A stretch of 64,000 bases of DNA from positions 18,911,501 through 18,975,500 of the forward strand of contig NC_003283.11 in NCBI RefSeq assembly GCF_000002985.6. The letters run 5' to 3'. This document shows positions 38,581 through 49,600 of this stretch, in pieces. The notes beneath the pieces are model-generated. The model worked only from the letters and a program-made list of their open reading frames with translations, searched no databases and was not told the origin of the DNA. A program made the position numbers and the translations under genes. Source of the DNA: Caenorhabditis elegans (lineage: Eukaryota; Nematoda; Chromadorea; Rhabditida; Rhabditidae). Positions within the stretch are counted from its first letter, which is position 1. Each line of letters begins with the position of its first letter.

Positions 38581-40129
38581 TAGAAAGCTTCCATTACTTT
38601 TTCAGATATTTAGTTCTGAAAACTTTGTTAACTCTCCTTTTCATCAACTAAATGGCCCTTTTTGTAGTTATTTCTACTGGAAAAAAATGTGCCTGTAAAT
38701 AATATCAATCAAACGCCAACAGAGTTCTAAGTCTATGAAAGTAGGACGTCTTTATGCTCAATCAACTCTAATTAGGTGATTTTAAGACTGAAAATGTGAT
38801 GTGAATGTCGGAACTTGTAGAATTACCAAATTTGTGTTTTTTCGATGAGGTTAAATATATTTTGAAGAAATTCCAACAAAAAACATTTGGAAATTTTTTT
38901 GGATCCAAAACCGGAAACTCGCGTGAAACATGGTGAAATAGGATTCTAATGACTTTTAAATATGATAAATATATTAATTCAGTACACTCTGTCGGAACAA
39001 AAAACAATTTGTCTGGTAAGGTTTGAGCAAATGACATGTAGGATGCAAACTGCACTCACTACCACTACACCAGCCATGTTAAAGTCGTCGCGCCTCCTCG
39101 AAGACCATAATGAAACTGAGTTTGCATAGAGTTGATAAGCATTCCAATCCAAAACTGTATATCTCCTCATATCAAACTGTGAAATTCTCTACGAAACTGA
39201 AGTTCTCCGAATATTTTGTCGGTTTTTCATGTCGAGAATATGACCATCTAATTTTGAGCACAAATTGATTGTTTTTTTTTGTATTTTGGAGCAAAATATG
39301 CATTCTGCAGAATATTTTAGGCCATGGCCTAAAATATTTTCTGAAATCATCTCAATTCCAAATATATTGTGTATTTTTGTTGTATATTCAACGTTGATAC
39401 GAGATACAGAAATGAAACATATGAAAAAAATTGGGCCTAAAATGTTTTTCTCGAAAACCATTACAGTTCTTATTTTTCCAAAAGTGTATATAATCAGTAT
39501 ATTTTTAAAAATAATTTTTCGTATCAAAATCCCATTTCCCGGCTTTAAACGTAACTTTTTCGTCGCTTTTTGTTATTGAAAAATCGAAATTGAAAAAAAT
39601 TCCGGAGTACGGTACACGTTGGTGTTTGCGTACTTTTGCGTATCGTGCATTTTATTGGACGACACTTCATATTTTTTAAAAGCAAAATTGACAAAAAAGT
39701 GCGCTTTAAGCCCAAAAACAGGACATTCCATGCGGAAAATAACTTCGAAAAAAATTCAGATTGTATTTATTACTGGAAAATACAAGATTGGGGTCGTTTT
39801 TCAGAAACAAATTTTGGGCCTAATTTTTTTTGAAAATAGCTTATTCGAGGAATCGCAGAAGTTCCCGACCTGCTATTAAGTGGAATTTGTAGAATGTTTA
39901 AAAATACACTCGAAAAAGTAGTTTTCAAGATAAATTTATCTTTTATCGATAAATTTCAGGTCAAGGGAATGTTTTCACTGGACAACAACGTTTATAAACA
40001 GGATATTATTTACAGGCACATTTTTTTCCAGTAGAAATAACTACAAAAAGGGCCATTTAGTTGTTGAAAAGGAGAGTTAACAAAGTTTTCAGAACTAAAT
40101 ATCTGAAAAAGTAATGGAAGCTTTCTACT

Positions 40130-40255
40130 TCGTACAGCTCGGTTGGTTTCACATATTCCTTGGAACCGCGGCCGCCACTCGCCTGTTTGGAGAAGTGGTA
40201 AAGCGCGCGCTCTTCAGTAGAGTCAGTGCTGGTTCGAATCTGGATCCATTCAGAT
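40130..40255 (+). other. tRNA-like sequence in the right TIR
   Basis: A-box-like TGGAGAAGTGGTAAAGCG near 40198 and B-box-like GGTTCGAATCT at 40231-40241, a tRNA-like spacing. It is more GC-rich (ggaaccgcggccgccac) than the rest of the element. It is not a valid cloverleaf by eye. Confidence 0.5.
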
Positions 40256-40847
40256 TTTTTTTTCAAATAGTTTGCACGGGAAAAGTGTTCCTTATCTTAA
40301 GCTTACAAGTTTGCGATTGATCAATTTTTCACATTCCCTCTGCCCGAAAAGATATGTGAGTATATAGAGCCCTACTTGCCGAGTTTCTTAATATTATGCC
40401 AAATTACAAAGTTGACATGAATGTTTTCAAAAACAACAGGTTTAGAATTTTTCTACAATAACTGATTAGTGCTAAAGAAAGTTTCAAAATAGTTTTGTTT
40501 GGAAAATTTTCATAAATTTCATTTTCCCGTTATGATATCGTCGGATTCAGTTAAAAACCGCTCAGACAGTAGTATATTTCAAAAGTTGGAAAAAGAACAC
40601 AACTATGAAACTTTCATGTTTAAATTGTAATTATACCTAAAATCTGCTACAAGGTAACTTTCAAATTCCAACTTTTGATATTCTTTTTTTCATTAGGTAG
40701 TAGAAAATCGTAATCGTAGTAAAAGATACAAATTGTAGTAAAAGATCGAAACTGGAAAACGTAGTAAAAAATACGGCCGTAGTAAAAGAGTAAACCGTAG
40801 TAAAAGAGCAACGTAGTAAAAGATGAGGTAGTAAAAGAGCATTTGCC

Positions 40848-40856
40848 TATCATTGT
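40848..40856. repeat. Target-site duplication, right (TATCATTGT)
   Basis: Identical 9-mer immediately outside the right end; partner at 37852-37860. Confidence 0.9.
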
Positions 40857-41215
40857 TAAATGAACGGAAATTGTGTGAAAAGTTCAAAAAAATTACACAA
40901 AATATAGAATAAAAACGTATAGTTTGTGGAAATTTGAAAATTTTTGAAAACCTTTTTTTTCTATTTTTTTTTTATTTTTTGTCGCAATTTTTTCAAGATT
41001 TCGAAAAATTGAAAACTAACGTGTTTACGCTAAATATTTATACAAACTTGAATTTTTCATCCAATTTCCGTCAATTTGACACCCATATTGCCTATATTCA
41101 ACCAAATTTGAAAAAAATGGATATTTTCTGCAACAGACCGGCAAAAAATGGGCAAAAGTCAAATATAGGCAATTTGGAGGTTAAATAGATGGAAATTTAG
41201 TCTGAAATATAAATT
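40853..41215. repeat. Right copy of a direct repeat bracketing the phosphatase locus
   Basis: Partner of 28150-28475, same orientation. It continues into CCCATATTGCC hairpin units to about 41460. Confidence 0.75.
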
Positions 41216-41645
41216 TAGTGTTGAAAATGCCCAAAATGCCTAGTTTTAGGGTAATTTTGAGTTTTTAGAAAAGTTAGAAAAATAGCATTTAAACTCATAG
41301 ATTTTGCGTTTTTCATGTAGTTTCCGTAAATTTAACTCCCATATTACCTATGTTTAGTTAAATCTGAGAAAAATGGACATTTCCGGCAAGTGACCGGCAA
41401 AAGATGGGCAAAAATGAAATTTCACCGAATATAGACAATATGGGAGGTCAGAATGACGGAAATCATGTGTAAAATTCTAATTTTGTTATGAAAAATGTCC
41501 AAAACCCCAAGTTTTAGTGCATTTTTGAGTTTTAAAAAATTTAGAAAAAAAATCGAAAAACAATTTTTTTTTGTTGAAAATTTTAAATTTTTCGTAACAT
41601 TTTATGTTTGCAAGTTTATCTATAAAAACTTTATTTTTATCATAA

Positions 41646-44600
41646 TTAACACAATTTAAAAGTGATCTTCTCGTCATGCCACGTGGATTCTTCCACGCTC
41701 TCCGCAGGCTCCATGCGTCTATCCAGTACAGTAACCTGGCCGTTTTGGTCCACCACTATTAGGGTATGGGAGCGGGTACCGTATCTGCAAAAAAATGATA
41801 TTAAAAATGCAATAATTAGAAGATTGAAAAAATTTTTTTTTTTTAATTTTGAAATTTTTTTTCCTCGGAAAAAAAATTACCTCCGAATTTCGGGAAATCG
41901 CACAAAAATCGACGTTAACGGCTTGTAAATGTGCTCCGGGAAGCCTGTTTGAGCACGAATTTGGTCATCCGGGAAGCAGCTGAAGTGAAAAAGTTAGTTT
42001 TTGAGGAAAATTAGGCGGGAATTTGAGTTTTTCGAAAAAAACATTTTTTTGATTTTTTTTCAAATTTTTTACAATTTTAAATTTAAAAATTTAAAAATTA
42101 GAAAAAAAACAAATTAAAAAACAACAAAAAAATGCTAAATTTAAGGTTTTTTTTTAAATTTCTTCCACAAATGGGCGGAGCTTAGTATTTTGTGGGCGGG
42201 GCTTGTTGGAAAGTGGGCGGAGCTTGATAACCTATTTTTAACGAATTCGAATGTTACTATGAAATAAACTTTTTTCGATTTTTTTTTGGAAAATTTTTTT
42301 TTTCGAAAAGTGGGCAGAACCTAAAATCTGTGTGGGCGTGGCTTAGACTTTTTTTTTCAAAATTCAAATTAAAAGTGAAATATCAAAATTCATTGTTATT
42401 TTTTTCAAAGTGTTCACAAAAGTGGGCGGAGCCTCCAATGTGTGGGCGGAACCAAAAATATGTGTGGGCGTGGCTTAAATTATTCCATTTTTCAAATTTA
42501 AACATAATTCACACTTATTTAGAATAGAATAATATATATTTTCCTGAAAAAAATTTGAAAGGAAAATTTATTTTCGGAAAAAAAAAAAATTTCGGAAAAA
42601 AAAATTGTGGGCGGAGCCCGAACTTAGCTTATTTTTCGGAAAATTATTTATTTTTTATTTTTTAGTAAATTTTTACTAAAACTAGATAATCAACAATTTT
42701 TATGAAAGTTTAAAATATTATGAAATTCCAAAAAAAAAATTTTAAGGCCACGCCCACACATTGGTCAGTTGTTTTGTGGGCGTGGCCTAATGTTTTGGTT
42801 TTTTTGCTGAAATTTTTTTTTTTTTTTGATTTTTAATAACTCTTTTTCCGGAATTTTTCAAAAAATCGTCCATTTTGTGGGCGTGGTGGTCTTTTTTTCT
42901 ACCTTGTCCGACACGTTGCAATTTCGAAAAGTTTTTCGAAAATCTGCTCCACAGACATCTCATCAGTGTTTTTCAGCTTTTCCTCGAACATTTTCAGTCC
43001 GAATTCGGTTTTTTTGAACGGAACGTGCGGCGGGCTGTTGGAGAACACGTGGAATTCTGGAAAAATGGGGGGAGTCATAAGTGGGCGGGGCTTTTATTAT
43101 TGATTTTTTTGAAAAATTTTTTGAGGTACTAGAGTACCAGTTATGCAAAAAATTAAAATGTCAAAAAATTTGAAGAAAATTTTTTTTTTTTTGAAATTTG
43201 AAAAAAAATTCTGAAAATTTTGAAAAAAAATTTTTTTTCAAAATTTTTAATTTTTTACATATTTTTCTCAAATTTTTGAATATTCCTCACTATCATTCCA
43301 TTTCGAAATTTCAATTTGATCTACCAGCTGATTGGTCAGTGATTGAACGTGGAAGAGTCCAGTTGTGGGATTTCTGCAAGAAAAAACTAGATTTTCCAAA
43401 TTTTCCTATGAAAATTTCAGATTTTCAGTGTGAAATTTGAATTCTCCGTCGAATTTCACGTCGTGACAACTTTTTTTAGAGATTGTGTGCAAAATTGCGT
43501 AAAATCCGGTGTTTTGGGTTACTGTAGTCGGTTTGCGTGTTTTTGAGACTACAGTAACCCTGGAATTCTCAAATTTATTACTAGAAGCCCGGGCAAAAAC
43601 GATTTCTACTTAAAATTTGACGCTGAATTCGAATTTCGAATTAAAATATTCAAATTCCCAACGTTCACTGCGGAAAATGCCCTTTAATTCTAAAAGTTTG
43701 CGATTTCAGCATTTTTCGAAACTTTTTTTGAACTTTCAGTGTAAAATTTGAATTCTCCCTTGAATTTCACCTTGGGACAACATTTTTTCGAGATTGTGTG
43801 CAAAATTCCGTCAGATCCGGTGTTTTGGGGTACTGTAGGCGGTGTTTGCGTACTTCCGAAGCTACAGTACCCAAAAATTTTCAGTTTCTGTGCTATAAGC
43901 CCGGGAAAAAACGATTTTCACTTAAAATTTGACGGCAAATTCGAATTCTGCATTTATACATAGGAATTCTCAATTTTAACTGTCGAAAATTGGTAAAAAT
44001 TCAAAAAGTCTGAAATTTTAGCAATTTTCTGAATTTTAATCAATTTTTCAGTTTCGAATTTGAATTCTCCGTTGAATTTTACCTCGGGGCAACACTTTTT
44101 AGAGATTGTGTGCAACATTCCGTAAAAACCGATGTTTTGGAGTACTGTAGTCGGTGTTTGCGTACTTCCGAGGCTACAGTACCCCAAAAATTTCAAATTT
44201 AACGCTAGAAACCCACAAAAAAAGATTTCTATCCAGAATTTGATGGGAAATTCGAATTTTGCATTAAAACATGGGAACTCTCAATTTTAACTGTCGAAAA
44301 TCGATATAAATTCAAACAAATCTGAAATTTGGGCATTTTTTGAGATTTTAATCAACTTTTCAGCTTGAAAAATTCGAATTCTCCGTCGAATTTCACCTTG
44401 GGGGAACGTTTTTCAGAGATTATGTGCAAAATCCCGTAAGATCCGGTGTTTTGGGGTACTGCAGCCGGTGTTTGCGTACTTCCGAGGCTACAGTACCCAA
44501 AAATTTTCAAAATGACTGCTAGAAGTTCGGGAAAAAACGTATTATACTCAAAATTCGAGAAGAAATTCGAATTTTGCATTGAAAATTTGATACTATTACT

Positions 44601-45806
44601 GGAAATCTAGTTTTCTCTCAAAAACTAACTTTTCAACTCCAACAAACTGAAAACCATTGAATTTTTCCGCATTTTCTCGCAAATTTTCGTAAAATTTAGT
44701 TGTATCCGTGCCACTTTTCAAGTATTCATTGACAATTCCACCTGAAAATCGGAAATTTGCGCGTTATCGAGAGATGCGCCAACTAGCCTCTGCTAGGCGC
44801 ATTTTTGTGTTTTGAGTCGACAGGTTGGGTGATTGAAAGCAACATTCCGACTTTTCCATGTGCATCCATTCCTAGCCAAGTACCACGGGCCACATCTTTT
44901 TCGTCAACTCCTGGAATTTCCAATTTTCTAGACATTTTTGGGAAAAATTTGAATTTCCGCTGAAAATTTTGAATTTTTATTGTTAAATTCGAATTTTCCA
45001 TTAAATTCTGCTTTTAGTGGTTTTTCGTTTGACTTTCTAGCTCAAATTTTGAGTTTTCTGGGGTACTGTAGCTCCGGAAGTCCGCAAACACCGACTACCG
45101 TGCCCCAAAACACCGAATCTTACGGAATTTTGAGCTAGAACTCTGAAAACTGGGGCTTAGGGGTAAAATGTGACGAAGAATTCAAATTTCTTAATGAACA
45201 GTGTCTGAAATTTTCGGAAAAGGTTCAAATTTCTGATTTTCCTATTTTTTTGAAAAAATAAAATAAAAAAATTCGATTTTCGTTACGAAATTTGAGTTCT
45301 CCATTAAATTCTAATATAAGAGGTATTTTTCTGGGTGTTCTAGCTCAATTTTGAATTTTCTGGGGTATTGTAGCTCCGGAAGTACGCAAACACCAACTAC
45401 CGTACCCCAAAACACCGGATCTTACGGAATTTTACACGGAAACCCTAAAAACTGAGGGGTAGGGGTAAAAATGACGGGGAATTCGAATTTTCCAGTGCAA
45501 AATTGCAAAAAAAATACATTTTTCTCAATTTTCTGAAAAAAAAATTTTTTTTTCTAAATTTTAAAATTTTCTAATTTTTTTAAAACCTTCACATAGGTTT
45601 TCAAATATGCGGAATTCGATTTCTTTATTTCAATTTTTCCAATTTTTCCCTGTAAAGTGATAATTTCCAGCCTTACCACTCAGCATCCCATCGTGCCAGT
45701 GAATGGGAGTAGTCGGCCGGTCCAAATCCTCATCTCTATTGTTCAGAATAATTAATTTGTATTTTTCACTGGGTGAAGTAGCAATTTTAATAAATCCAAT
45801 GCACAT
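41646..45806 (-). CDS. TANGO2/NRDE-family protein, 279 aa, 7 exons
   Basis: Homologue of TANGO2, the cytosolic or mitochondria-associated family linked to haem trafficking (nematode HRG-9/HRG-10) and to human metabolic encephalopathy. Exons: 45806-45677, 44910-44788, 44741-44630, 43373-43291, 43056-42903, 41979-41881, 41784-41646; the sum closes at TAA. Seen: the family start MCIGFIKI, NNRDE (22-26), RPTTPIHWHDG, the GTWLGMDAHGKVGMLL block, SNSPPHVPFKKTEFGL, a CFPDDQIRAQTGFPEHIY segment, and the C-terminal YGTRSHTLIVVDQNG. Length matches human TANGO2 (276 aa). Intron 2 (44787-44742) must start GC because no GT donor keeps the frame. A ttccag site lies 11 nt upstream of the ATG, and AATAAA is at 41635-41630. 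Which nematode paralogue this is cannot be told from sequence alone. Confidence 0.9.
42160..43095. repeat. GTGGGCGGGGCTT motifs in TANGO2-like introns
   Basis: Scattered short GC-rich words (gtgggcggagcctaa, gtgggcgtggcttaa, and the complement aggccacgcccacac near 42750) stand out from AT-rich flanks. They are in introns 4 and 5 and occur in both orientations. Confidence 0.6.
43430..44580. repeat. About 312-bp tandem TACTGTAG repeats in TANGO2-like intron 3
   Basis: Four units. ccgtcgaatttcac-type text recurs near 43445, 43755, 44070 and 44386. Each unit holds ggtgttttggggtactgtag, cggtgtttgcgtacttccg and aggctacagtacccc, which fold as a hairpin. Further single copies lie at 45050, 45360, 46350 and 46840 in opposite orientation. 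Confidence 0.8.
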
Positions 45807-46971
45807 TTTGGAAAACTCTGGAAAAAATCCGAAAATGAATTTTTAATTGAATTTTTTGAATTTTTTGAATTTTTGGGTGAAAAGTGTTGGAAATTTGCAA
45901 ATTTTGAACAAAAATGAGAAGTAGTTTGAAGAAATGAAAAATTCCAAAAGAAAATTTCCAAAAAAAAAAATTTCAAAAAAAATTTTTTTTCAAATTTTTT
46001 CAACATTGAATATTATCAGTGCTACAATACACATATGACCACAATATAGGCTTCAGTGCAAAAGTTTTTGCAGAAAAAAAGTTTATTCCCGGGGAAAATA
46101 ACATACAAAGTACACACAGAAACGCGGGAAAAAATGATGACATTTTCTTTATCACAAAAAAATATCAGATAAGAGAACAATAATCAGAGATCATAAAACA
46201 ATATATACACTGGAACAATACAAAAAAGAAAAGATAAATAATTTTTTTCCAAATTTTTTTATTTTTGAAAATTCCATAAATTTCATATTAAATTCAATTT
46301 TTCCTTTAAATTCTGAGCCTTTTACATTTTTTCTGGAGCTTCTAGCCCAAAATCTAGAAATTTGGGTTACTGTAGTTTTGGAAGTACGCAAACACCGGAT
46401 TCTACGGAATTTTGCACAAAAACGCTGAAAAGAATGATATAGATGTGAAATTCGTCGGAGAGCTCGAATTTCACACTGAAAAAATGTTTAAAACTTCGGA
46501 AAATGCTGAAATTTCAGATTTTTGGATTTATATTGATTTTCGACACTAAAAATTGAGAATTCTCATGTTTTAATGTGCAAAATTCGAATTTCCCGTCGAA
46601 TTCTGAGTGAGAATCGTTTTTCCCGGTATTCTAGCGCTGAATTTGAACATTTTCGGGTACTTCACACTGCAAAGGTTGAAAAAATCTCAAAAAATGCTGA
46701 AATTTCAAGCATTTAGAATTTTATGGTATTTTCCGCAGTTAACATTTGGTATTTGTATACTTTACTGAAAAATTCGAAATTTTTATCGAATTCTGAGCTA
46801 ATCCGTCTATTTATAGGCTTCTAGAGTTAAATTTGAGAAATTTTGGGTACTGTAGCGCCGAAAGCACGCAAACACCGACTACCGTACTCAAAACACCGGA
46901 CTTGACGGAATTTTGCACTAAAACTCTGCAAAGTTGCTACCCGAGGTAAAAGGTGATGAAAAACTAGAATT
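45807..46971. other. Intergenic region between TANGO2-like and zinc-finger genes
   Basis: No gene seen. It holds two TACTGTAG-family copies (about 46350 and 46840) and AT-rich DNA, including a run of poly-A/T hairpins at 45955-46000. Confidence 0.5.
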
Positions 46972-48672
46972 TTACAATAAAATCTCATCAGAAATTGCAG
47001 AAAATTTCGAATGATTTCTCTGACAATGTCGTTTCAAGTTCTTTTCACTATCACTGCTATATTCGCATTTCTCGCATCGAATTGATCCTCCTTTAATATT
47101 CATTCCACGTTGAAAATGTGTCTGATGATTTGTTTGTTTTCCATGTCTGAAAATATTTAAAAATTTAAGAAAAATCGTGAAAATCTGTAAATTTTAGAGA
47201 AAAATCGATTAAAAATCTGCAAAAATCAATAGAAACTGTTTTTGGTAACTACTAATTTTTTGGGCGCTGCTAATTTTTTGGGCGCTGCTAATATTTTAGG
47301 CGCTGCTAATTTTTTGGTCGCTGTTAATTTTTGGGCGCTGCTAATTTTTTAGGCGCTGCTAATTTTTTGGCGCTGCTAATTTTTTAAGCGCTGCTAATTT
47401 TTTGGGCGCTGCTAATTTTTTGGCGCTGCTAATTTTTTGGTCGCTGCTAATTTTTGGTCGCTGCTAATTTTTGGTCGCTGCTAATTTTTGGTCGCTGCTA
47501 ATTTTTGGGCGCTGCTAATTTTTGGGCGCTGCTAATTTTTTGGCGCTGCTAATTTTTTGGGCGCTGCTAATTTTTGGTCACTGCTAATTTTTGGTCGCTG
47601 CTAATTTTTGGGCGCTGCTAATTTTTGGGCTCTGCTAATTTTTTAGGCACTGCTAATTTTTGAGCGCTGCTAATTTTTTGGGCACTGCTAATTTTTTAGC
47701 CGCTGCTAATTTTTGGGCGCTGCTAATTTTTTGGTCGCTGCTAATTTTTGGTCGCTGCTAATTTTTTGGGCGCTGCTAATATTTTAGGCGCTGCTAATTT
47801 TTTGAGCGCTGCTAATTTTTGGGCGCTGCTAATTTTTTGGTCGCTGCTAATTTTCTGGGCGCTGCTAATTTTTGGGCGCTGCTAATTTTTTGGGCGTTCT
47901 CACCTGTAAAGTGCTTTTCGATTAGGAAAACTCCCCGAACATTCCGCACAAATCGATTTTTCCCCGCAGATTTTTATCGATTTTTTCGGAATTTCCGGTG
48001 GTTTTTCTGGCGGTTCGGCGGGAATTTGAATTTTTCGCTCAATTTTTCGGCGAGGAGGTCGTGTCGCGTGTTCGGCGGTTTTTCCGTGTCTGAGAAAATA
48101 TTTTTTTAAAGAAAATTTCTGTTTTTTTTTTAAATTAAAATATAATATACCTGTAAAGCCCTTTCCGATTGTTAAATGCATCTCCACACGTAAAACAGTA
48201 CAATTCTCTAGGTTGTGACGTGACGAACGACGATGACGTAGTAGTGTCTAATGCCACGTCATCATAGTAGATGAAATCCTGCGATGACGTAGACGGCTCC
48301 AGGTGACCGAGAAAATCAGCGGCGGATGGATCCAAGAAATCTTCCTGAAATGATGAGAAATTGCAGCGCCCAAAAAATTAGCAGCGACCAAAATTCCAAA
48401 TTTCCCAAACTTTTCCCTAATTACGTACCACCATATGTTTTCCCATATCCACTAGACATTCTTCCTGTGTATTTTGGAAGTTATCCTCAATAAATATCAC
48501 ACTTTGTGTCATTTCTTCAACTGCTGCGTCCATACGTTCTGGAAGTACTTTTTTCAAAAAATTAAAAAAATTTTGCTCGTCTCTACAAACCTATTGCTTC
48601 TGAAAGATGAACGTCTGGTAGTTGTGAAAATTCGTGTTTGAGTTGCTCTAGGTGTTCTAAGAAGCTTTCCAT
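46972..48672 (-). CDS. Three-finger C2H2 zinc-finger protein, 248 aa, 5 exons
   Basis: Probable nuclear nucleic-acid-binding protein. Exons: 48672-48591, 48538-48429, 48344-48151, 48089-47904, 47146-46972; the sum closes at TAA. The N-terminus (MESFLEHLEQLKHEF) is helical and acidic. C2H2 fingers: residues 114-136 (CFTCGDAFNNRKGLYRH...H), 176-198 (CAECSGSFPNRKALYRH...H) and 215-236 (CEKCEYSSDSEKNLKRH...H). Fingers 1 and 2 have a five-residue His spacing and are split at the same place and phase (LY[R]|HGK), so they arose by exon duplication. A basic Pro-rich linker (RPPRRKIERK) joins them. A ttttcag site directly abuts the ATG, fitting trans-splicing. The specific nematode gene is not recognised. 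Confidence 0.8.
47250..47896. repeat. GGCGCTGCTAATTTTTTG minisatellite in zinc-finger intron 4
   Basis: Roughly 33 copies of an 18-20-bp unit fill the intron between fingers 2 and 3. Variants read ggtcgctgctaattttt. The same unit occurs in five places between 47 and 59 kb. Confidence 0.95.
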
Positions 48673-48689
48673 CTGAAAATTAGTTGATC

Positions 48690-49400
48690 GTGGCGGGACC
48701 CCCCAGAAATTCGAATATTTTCTGAAATTTTCAAACTTAGTCATGATTATACTTTTTCAAACCGCAGTGGTCTTCTGATTCCAAAAATTTACAGAAAATG
48801 GGTCTCACCACGAAAACCAGAAGTTTTCATGGCCGGACCCAAAAATTCAAACTTTTCAAACCTAGTCATGATTATACTTATTTAAACCGTCATTTTATAC
48901 TAATTTCTAATAATGTCAAATGAAATCGATTGCTCGAAAATTCACACTTTTCGTGGCGAGACCCAAAAACTCGAAAAAATAAATAAATTCGGAGTCTAGT
49001 AATGATTATACTTATTAGAACCGCCATTTTATGCTGATTTCAAAACTATAAAATTTCAGGAATTTCGATCGAAAATCACCGAGTTATCCTAGTTTTTCTG
49101 ATTTTCGCGGCGGGACCCAAAAATTTAAAATTTTTAAATAGTCGTGATTATACTCATTCAAACCGCGCATTTCATGTCAATTTGAAAACTATTATGAACT
49201 AGAAATTTCGATCGAAATTTGCCGAGTTCCGCTAGTTTTTTGGTTTTCGTGGCAGGACCCAAAACTCAAAAAAAAATTAATGAATTCGAAACCTAGTCAT
49301 GATTATACTTATTCGAACCGCTGTGATCTCCTGATTTCAAAAACATACAAGAAAACCAGCGGGTTACTGTAGATTTCATGGCAAGGCTCAACTTTTACAA
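48690..49400. repeat. 130-150-bp tandem repeat upstream of the zinc-finger gene
   Basis: Four to five units, best read on the minus strand, combine gcggttcgaataagtataat, catgactagg and gggtcccgccacgaaaacc. Related pieces are at 52460-52490, 53720-53830, 54355-54625 and 59268-59350. They fill the gap between the 724-aa gene's stop and this gene's start. Confidence 0.8.
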
Positions 49401-49600
49401 TTGTCGTTAAGTTATAATGGAAATTCGAAACCATATTGTGTAAAAGTGACTCAAAATTGAAAAAAAAAAACAATTATTTATTTATTTTGAAAATTAAAAA
49501 AATTCAAACAAAAATCCAAAAAAAAAAATTTTGAAATTTTTTATTTCAAAATTTAAATTTTTCGCATTTTCAAAAACTAAAAAAAATTTAAAAAATCATT

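Larger units (their letters stand above)
37861..40847. mobile_element. 2987-bp Mutator-like foldback element
   Basis: Terminal inverted repeats of 846 bp (37861-38706 and 40002-40847) are near-identical. Ends read GGCAAATGCTC, with about eight subterminal copies of TTTTACTAC. The target duplication TATCATTGT (9 bp) is at 37852-37860 and 40848-40856. Long TIRs with a 9-bp duplication fit the Mutator superfamily. The 1.3-kb centre has only short reading frames and no transposase I can recognise, so it is probably non-autonomous. The insertion is 47 bp past the AATAAA of the preceding gene. Confidence 0.9.

Noticed and set aside
38768..39879. Transposase in the centre of the Mutator-like element
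   Set aside because: Only short frames on both strands, none with DDE-like spacing or zinc-finger motifs that I can identify.
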